Assembly: GCA_038232655.1 (NCBI GenBank)
Contig: JBBSNM010000056.1
Coordinates: 1-18,125 of the forward strand
Origin: JACCVL01 sp038232655
Lineage (GTDB): Bacteria > Actinomycetota > Actinomycetes > Propionibacteriales > Nocardioidaceae
DNA length: 18,125 nt
Reading direction: 5' to 3'
Of this stretch, positions 14,583 to 18,125 are shown in pieces; positions within the stretch are counted from its first letter, which is position 1, and the number at the start of each line of letters is the position of its first letter. The notes beneath the pieces are model-generated. The model saw nothing but the letters and a program-made list of their open reading frames with translations. It did no database searches and was not told where the DNA came from. The translations under genes were made by a program, and so were the position numbers.

Positions 14583-15128
14583 TCAGCTCTGGTTGAAGAA
14601 GCCGCCCTCGGCGATGCGTTCCTTGTCCTCCGCGGCCACGGTGACATTGGGTGGCGACAGCAGGAAGACCTTGCTGGTGACCCGCTCGATGGAGCCCTCG
14701 ACGGCGAAGACCAGGCCGGCGGCGAAGTCGACGAGTCGCTTGGCGTCGTTGTCGTCCATCTCCGACAGGTTCATGATCACCGGGATGCCCTCGCGGAAGT
14801 GCTCGCCGATCGTCCGCGCCTCGTTGTAGGTGCGCGGGTGCAGCGTGGTGATCCGAGACATCTCGACCCCTGCCGGGCGTGGACGGCGCTCCGCCAGGTG
14901 CGCCACCGGCGCGGCGCTGTCGGTCCGCACCGCGCGTACCGGACGCCCCGACTCGCTGTCTGCGGACTCGAGGCGCTGCGGGTCGAGGCGCTGCGAGCCG
15001 TGCGGCTGGGACGCCTGCTGGGCGAACTCCTGCCGACCAGTGTCCTCGGCGCTGCCCTCGTCGTAGAAGTCATCGGCGTCCTCGACCAACCCGAGGTAGA
15101 CACCCATCTTGCGCATCGCGCTTGCCAT
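14583..15128 (-). CDS. sepF: Cell division protein SepF
   Basis: SepF binds membrane and the FtsZ C-terminal peptide and is the main membrane anchor of the division ring in actinobacteria. The 181-residue protein begins MASAMRKMGVYLGLVED, the amphipathic membrane-binding helix, followed by an acidic and polar linker (about 16-85). The C-terminal SepF domain (about 88-175) contains RITTLHPRTYNEARTIGEHF, REGIPVIMNLSEMDDNDAK, RLVDFAAGLVFAVEGSIERV and KVFLLSPPNVTV. ATG 15128 is chosen because GGAGG lies 9 bases upstream; ATG 15116 and 15107 are less well placed. It is downstream of the YggS gene with a 43-bp gap. FtsZ here has an intact DVPDFLK tail as its expected partner. Confidence 0.97.
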   Translation of the reverse strand: MASAMRKMGVYLGLVEDADDFYDEGSAEDTGRQEFAQQASQPHGSQRLDPQRLESADSESGRPVRAVRTDSAAPVAHLAERRPRPAGVEMSRITTLHPRTYNEARTIGEHFREGIPVIMNLSEMDDNDAKRLVDFAAGLVFAVEGSIERVTSKVFLLSPPNVTVAAEDKERIAEGGFFNQS

Positions 15129-15171
15129 TGCGGTCACCCTCCGGGAAAGCGTTGCCGATTCGTCGCTGACA

Positions 15172-15903
15172 CTAGCGGAGCGGAGGCCGCTCCCCGAGCA
15201 CCGCGCGGCCGACACGCAGGTGTGTCGCTCCCGCGGCCACGGCCTGTTCGAGGTCGGCGCTCATGCCCGCCGAGACCCGGTCCGCGCCGGGATGATCGGC
15301 GGCAACCCCGGCGGCGATGGCGGCCAGCCGGTCGAACGATTCGGCCGGGTCGCGGCGGGGCGGCGCGACCGTCATCACACCGCGCAGCCGCAGCGAGCCG
15401 GCGGCGGCCACCGCCTCGACCACCGCGGGCAGGTCCGCCGGGGGCGCGCCCGACCGCTGGCCGGTGCGTCCACGATCGCTCGGGTCGAGGTCGATCTGCA
15501 CCAGGCAGTCCAGGATGCGCCCGGCTCGCTGCGCGCCCCGGTCGAGGGCGGTGACCAGTCGAACCCGGTCCACCGAGTGCACGAGGTCGGCATAGCCGGC
15601 GATCGGTCCTGCCTTGTTGGTCTGCACGGCGCCGACGAAGTGCCAGGTCAGATCCCGCAGCCCCGCCGACGTGCACTCGTCCACCTTGCGTCCGGCCTCG
15701 GGGTGGCGTGCCTCGCCGAGGTGGGTGACGCCGAGCCCGGCGAGCAGCGCGACGTCGCTGGCGGGATAGGTCTTGGTGACCACCACCAGCTCCACGTCGG
15801 CGCGGTCGCGCCCGGCGGCGGCGCAGGCGGCCGCGATGCGCTGCTCGACCTGCTGGAGCCGGCGGGCGAGCTCACCGGCCCGTCCCCCGTCGTCGGCGGT
15901 CAC
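15172..15903 (-). CDS. YggS/PROSC family pyridoxal 5'-phosphate homeostasis protein
   Basis: This is a 243-residue alanine-racemase-fold (type III) PLP-binding protein of the YggS family, which buffers free PLP and has no confirmed catalysis. The PLP lysine is K44 in LVVVTKTYPASDVALL. Other family segments are LTWHFVGAVQTNKAG (normally WHFIG-x-LQxNK), DLVHSVDRVRLVTALDR, LRGVMTVAPP and SAGMSADLEQAVAAGATHLR (the GMSxD phosphate-site motif), ending VGRAVLG. It departs from the common GENRVQE motif, reading GEARHPEA. GTG 15903 overlaps the pgeF stop (GTGA), so the pair is coupled. The longer frame to 16098 shadows pgeF. Confidence 0.94.
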   Translation of the reverse strand: MTADDGGRAGELARRLQQVEQRIAAACAAAGRDRADVELVVVTKTYPASDVALLAGLGVTHLGEARHPEAGRKVDECTSAGLRDLTWHFVGAVQTNKAGPIAGYADLVHSVDRVRLVTALDRGAQRAGRILDCLVQIDLDPSDRGRTGQRSGAPPADLPAVVEAVAAAGSLRLRGVMTVAPPRRDPAESFDRLAAIAAGVAADHPGADRVSAGMSADLEQAVAAGATHLRVGRAVLGERPPLR

Positions 15904-16658
15904 GGCTGGATCTGCACGAGCGCACCCATGCGTCCCGATCGAGTCCCCTGCCGGCGGTGGGAGAAGAAGTCGTCGGATTCCATCGTGCACATGGCACGCT
16001 CGTCGGCCAGGTCGTGCACGTCGACGCCGGCGCGCTGCAGCTGGTCGCGCACCCCGGCCGCCAGGTCGAGGCCGGGGGTGCCGGTGCGGGTTGTGCACCA
16101 GGTCGCGGGCTCGATCGCCGCGACGTCGGCGCGCATCGCGGCCGGGACCTCGTAGCAGGCGCCGCAGATCCGGGGCCCGATCCAGGCGTGCAGCCGCTCC
16201 GCACCCAACCCCCGGAGCGCGTCGACGGCTACCGACACCACGCCGGCCCGCGTGCCCGGCCGTCCGGAGTGCACGACGGCCGCCAGCGCGCCTGCGGGGT
16301 CGGCGATCGCCACAAGCACGCAGTCGGCTGCCCGCGCGAGCAGCACCAGGCCCGCGGTGGCGGTCACCAGGCCATCTGCCTCCGGCGGCTGCCGACCCAC
16401 CGCCGCCCGGTCGACGACGGCGACCCCGCGCCCGTGGACCTGGCGCATGGCCAGCAGCTCGGGCTCGGCGATGCCGAACGCCCCGGCCAGCCGACCGCGG
16501 TTGGCCGACACGGCGGCGTCGGTGTCGTGCTCGCCGTCGCCGCCCCGACCGTGGGCCGCCGCGAGGTTCAGCGAGGCCCAGGGGCCGGTGCTCACGCCGC
16601 CGTGCCGGTCGGTGAAGGCGACCCGGACCCGCCCCGCCGTGCTGTCGTGGACGAACAA
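15900..16658 (-). CDS. pgeF: Laccase-domain (YfiH/PgeF) protein, peptidoglycan editing factor-like
   Basis: This 252-residue DUF152 protein belongs to a family reported as a multicopper-oxidase-like or purine-nucleoside-processing enzyme and, in E. coli, as a factor that prevents wrong amino acids in peptidoglycan. The metal and active-site triad is present: H75 in AMRQVHGRGV, C113 in ARAADCVLVAIAD, and H130 in AAVVHSGRPG. In many homologues the last motif is HAGWRG; here it is HSGRPG. GPRICGACYEVPAAM and MCTMESDDFFSHRRQGTRSG are typical C-terminal segments. The start is TTG 16658, downstream of GGAGGGGG that begins right after the ftsZ stop; spacing is long (about 11-14), so the start is moderately certain. 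Confidence 0.92.
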   Translation of the reverse strand: MFVHDSTAGRVRVAFTDRHGGVSTGPWASLNLAAAHGRGGDGEHDTDAAVSANRGRLAGAFGIAEPELLAMRQVHGRGVAVVDRAAVGRQPPEADGLVTATAGLVLLARAADCVLVAIADPAGALAAVVHSGRPGTRAGVVSVAVDALRGLGAERLHAWIGPRICGACYEVPAAMRADVAAIEPATWCTTRTGTPGLDLAAGVRDQLQRAGVDVHDLADERAMCTMESDDFFSHRRQGTRSGRMGALVQIQP

Positions 16659-16676
16659 CGCCGTCGGCGCCCCCTC

Positions 16677-17924
16677 CTACTTCAAGAAGTCGGGAACGTC
16701 GAGCTCGTCGTCGTCGAAGTGCACCGGCCGCGGGCGCTGCTGGACCGGCCCGGCACCGACACCCACGGGGGCCGGACGCTGCTGTGGCTGGGGCTGGGCC
16801 GGTGGCTGGGCTTGGGGCTGGCGAGCGGGCTGACCCGGCTGGGTTCCGGAGCCGTCGTGCTGCGGGTGCTGGCCCGACGCCGGCTGCCGGAACGGCTGCG
16901 GCTCCTGTGGTACCCGGGCCGGCTGCTGCGGGGACGGGTCGCGACGCAGCGGCGCCTGGCTGGCCTCGCGCCGCTTGGGCATGCCGCCCTCGAAGCCGGC
17001 GGCGATCACGGTCACCCGCACCTCGTCGCCGAGCGCGTCGTCGATGACGGCGCCGAAGATGATGTTCGCCTCGGCGTGTGCCGCCTGCGACACCAGCGCC
17101 GCGGCCTCGTTGATCTCGAACAGTCCGAGGTCGGAGCCGCCGGCGATGGAGAGCAGGACACCGTGCGCCCCGTCGACGGAGGCTTCCAGCAACGGGCTGG
17201 ACACCGCCATCTCGGCCGCCGCGACCGCGCGGTCCTCGCCGCGCGCGGAGCCGATACCCATCAGCGCCGAGCCGGCCGCGGACATGACCGACTTGACGTC
17301 GGCGAAGTCGAGGTTGATGAGCCCGGGGGTGGTGATCAGGTCGGTGATCCCGGAGACACCCTGCAGCAGCACCTGGTCGGCCTGCTTGAAGGCATCGAGC
17401 ACGCTGACGGCCCGGTCGCTGATCGACAGCAGCCGGTCGTTCGGGATGACGATGAGGGTGTCGACCTCTTCGCGCAAGGCGGCGATGCCCTCCTCGGCCT
17501 GGTTGGCCCGCCGGCGGCCCTCGAAGGCGAACGGACGGGTCACCACGCCGATCGTCAGCGCGCCCAGTGAGCGGGCGATCTTGGCGACGACGGGTGCGCC
17601 GCCGGTGCCGGTTCCCCCACCCTCACCGGCGGTCACGAAGACCATGTCGGCACCCTTGAGGACCTCCTCGATGTCCTCGGAGTGGTCTTCGGCCGCCTTG
17701 CCGCCCACGTCGGGGTCGGCACCGGCGCCGAGTCCGCGGGTGAGCTCGCGGCCGATGTCGAGCTTGACGTCCGCGTCGCTCATGAGCAAGGCCTGTGCGT
17801 CGGTGTTGATGGCGATGAACTCCACGCCCTTCAACCCGATCTCGATCATCCGATTGACCGCGTTCACGCCGCCGCCGCCGATGCCGACGACCTTGATCAC
17901 GGCCAAGTAGTTCTGCGCTGCCAT
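16677..17924 (-). CDS. ftsZ: Cell division GTPase FtsZ
   Basis: FtsZ is the tubulin homologue that polymerises into the division ring. The 415-residue protein opens MAAQNYLAVIKVVGIGGGG. It carries the tubulin signature GEGGGTGTGGAP (100-111) for GTP binding and the T7 synergy loop NLDFAD (204-209) that completes the neighbouring subunit's GTPase site. The globular domain ends near AGFEGGM. A Pro/Gln-rich disordered linker of about 85 residues follows, then the conserved C-terminal peptide DDDELDVPDFLK that binds SepF. ATG 17924 is preceded by AGAGGTG at good spacing; ATG 17939 is in frame but less like the family start. It is the first gene of the ftsZ-pgeF-yggS-sepF run, with a distinctive upstream dyad. 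Confidence 0.98.
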   Translation of the reverse strand: MAAQNYLAVIKVVGIGGGGVNAVNRMIEIGLKGVEFIAINTDAQALLMSDADVKLDIGRELTRGLGAGADPDVGGKAAEDHSEDIEEVLKGADMVFVTAGEGGGTGTGGAPVVAKIARSLGALTIGVVTRPFAFEGRRRANQAEEGIAALREEVDTLIVIPNDRLLSISDRAVSVLDAFKQADQVLLQGVSGITDLITTPGLINLDFADVKSVMSAAGSALMGIGSARGEDRAVAAAEMAVSSPLLEASVDGAHGVLLSIAGGSDLGLFEINEAAALVSQAAHAEANIIFGAVIDDALGDEVRVTVIAAGFEGGMPKRREASQAPLRRDPSPQQPARVPQEPQPFRQPASGQHPQHDGSGTQPGQPARQPQAQPPAQPQPQQRPAPVGVGAGPVQQRPRPVHFDDDELDVPDFLK

Positions 17925-17970
17925 GTCGGCACCTCTCATCTCGGTTCGACTCCGGTCGCCGGGGCTGACC

Positions 17971-18003
17971 TAACTATCACTCTCAAGTAGAGGGTTATAG
18001 TTA
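17971..18003 (-). promoter_or_regulatory. 33-bp dyad in the ftsZ upstream region, candidate operator
   Basis: The segment starts TAACTAT and ends ATAGTTA and is symmetric about 17987, with 13 of 16 position pairs complementary. It lies 47-79 bases upstream of the ftsZ ATG and is far more AT-rich than its surroundings. Its left half on the minus strand contains TATAAC and its right half TGATAG, either of which could serve as a -10. It abuts the TTGACA at 18009-18004. A protein-binding site or an RNA hairpin in the leader are both possible. Confidence 0.6.
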
Positions 18004-18009
18004 TGTCAA
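18004..18009 (-). promoter_or_regulatory. TTGACA, candidate -35 of an ftsZ promoter
   Basis: A perfect -35 consensus hexamer on the minus strand, directly adjoining the dyad. At 17-18 bp the sequence is TTGAGA/TGAGAG, a poor -10; better AT-rich hexamers lie 24-25 bp away. The exact -10 is therefore unresolved. Confidence 0.45.
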
Positions 18010-18125
18010 CCTCGACCTGGGACAGAAACGTACGCAGCATCGTCGGAACTGCGTGCGCGACACGCGGGTGCGATGCGGACTTTTCTGATGCGGCGTCCAC
18101 TCCCCAGGGTGCAGCTCAGGACGCT
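18010..18125. other. Region upstream of ftsZ, no gene supported
   Basis: I see no convincing coding sequence in this edge segment. On the minus strand one frame is closed by a TGA within the first few bases of the edge, which could be the end of the preceding division gene (ftsQ is usual here), but too little is visible to say. TACGTT at 18032-18027 fits TAnnnT without a -35. Confidence 0.3.

Noticed and set aside
15957..17570. 537-codon plus-strand open frame opposite pgeF and ftsZ
   Set aside because: Composition is typical of a shadow frame and it covers two strongly supported minus-strand genes.

Overview
The window is very GC-rich, uses many GTG and TTG starts, and reads as ordinary actinobacterial chromosome. 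The strongest evidence is gene content and order. Reading leftward from the right end on the minus strand, ftsZ is followed by pgeF (laccase-domain), a YggS-type PLP protein, sepF, yggT and divIVA, then a TraR/DksA zinc protein, lspA and rluD. After these come dnaE and a histidine operon. The DivIVA, SepF and short YggT proteins, and the FtsZ tail ending DVPDFLK, are typical of Actinobacteria. I cannot resolve the genus.

Layout from left to right. Positions 1-257 hold the 5' part of a cation diffusion facilitator gene. Positions 295-4110 are a tightly packed minus-strand histidine operon, transcribed hisD-hisC-hisB-(47-residue membrane ORF)-hisH; most junctions are 4-base stop/start overlaps. 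A 48-54 bp divergent spacer separates hisD from two plus-strand genes: a stand-alone LON-substrate-binding-domain protein and a YbaK-type aminoacyl-tRNA deacylase. A convergent spacer with a long inverted repeat follows, then a membrane-anchored DUF3352 protein, the replicative polymerase dnaE, and a GNAT acetyltransferase-rluD-lspA-TraR block whose genes all overlap. The right-hand third is the division and wall-growth cluster divIVA-yggT-sepF-yggS-pgeF-ftsZ. The ftsZ upstream region carries a near-perfect 33-bp dyad abutting a TTGACA hexamer.

Functionally, the his genes supply late steps of histidine synthesis: HisB, HisC and HisD, plus the glutaminase subunit HisH, which needs a HisF encoded elsewhere. 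FtsZ and SepF form and anchor the division ring, DivIVA organises polar growth, and YggT is a small membrane partner gene of this neighbourhood. LspA processes lipoproteins, RluD modifies 23S rRNA, and DnaE replicates the chromosome.

I found no rRNA, tRNA, CRISPR array, insertion sequence or prophage signature. The window looks like core genome. The points of interest are regulatory or structural (the ftsZ dyad, terminator-like hairpins, divergent promoters) and small genes, rather than an accessory system.
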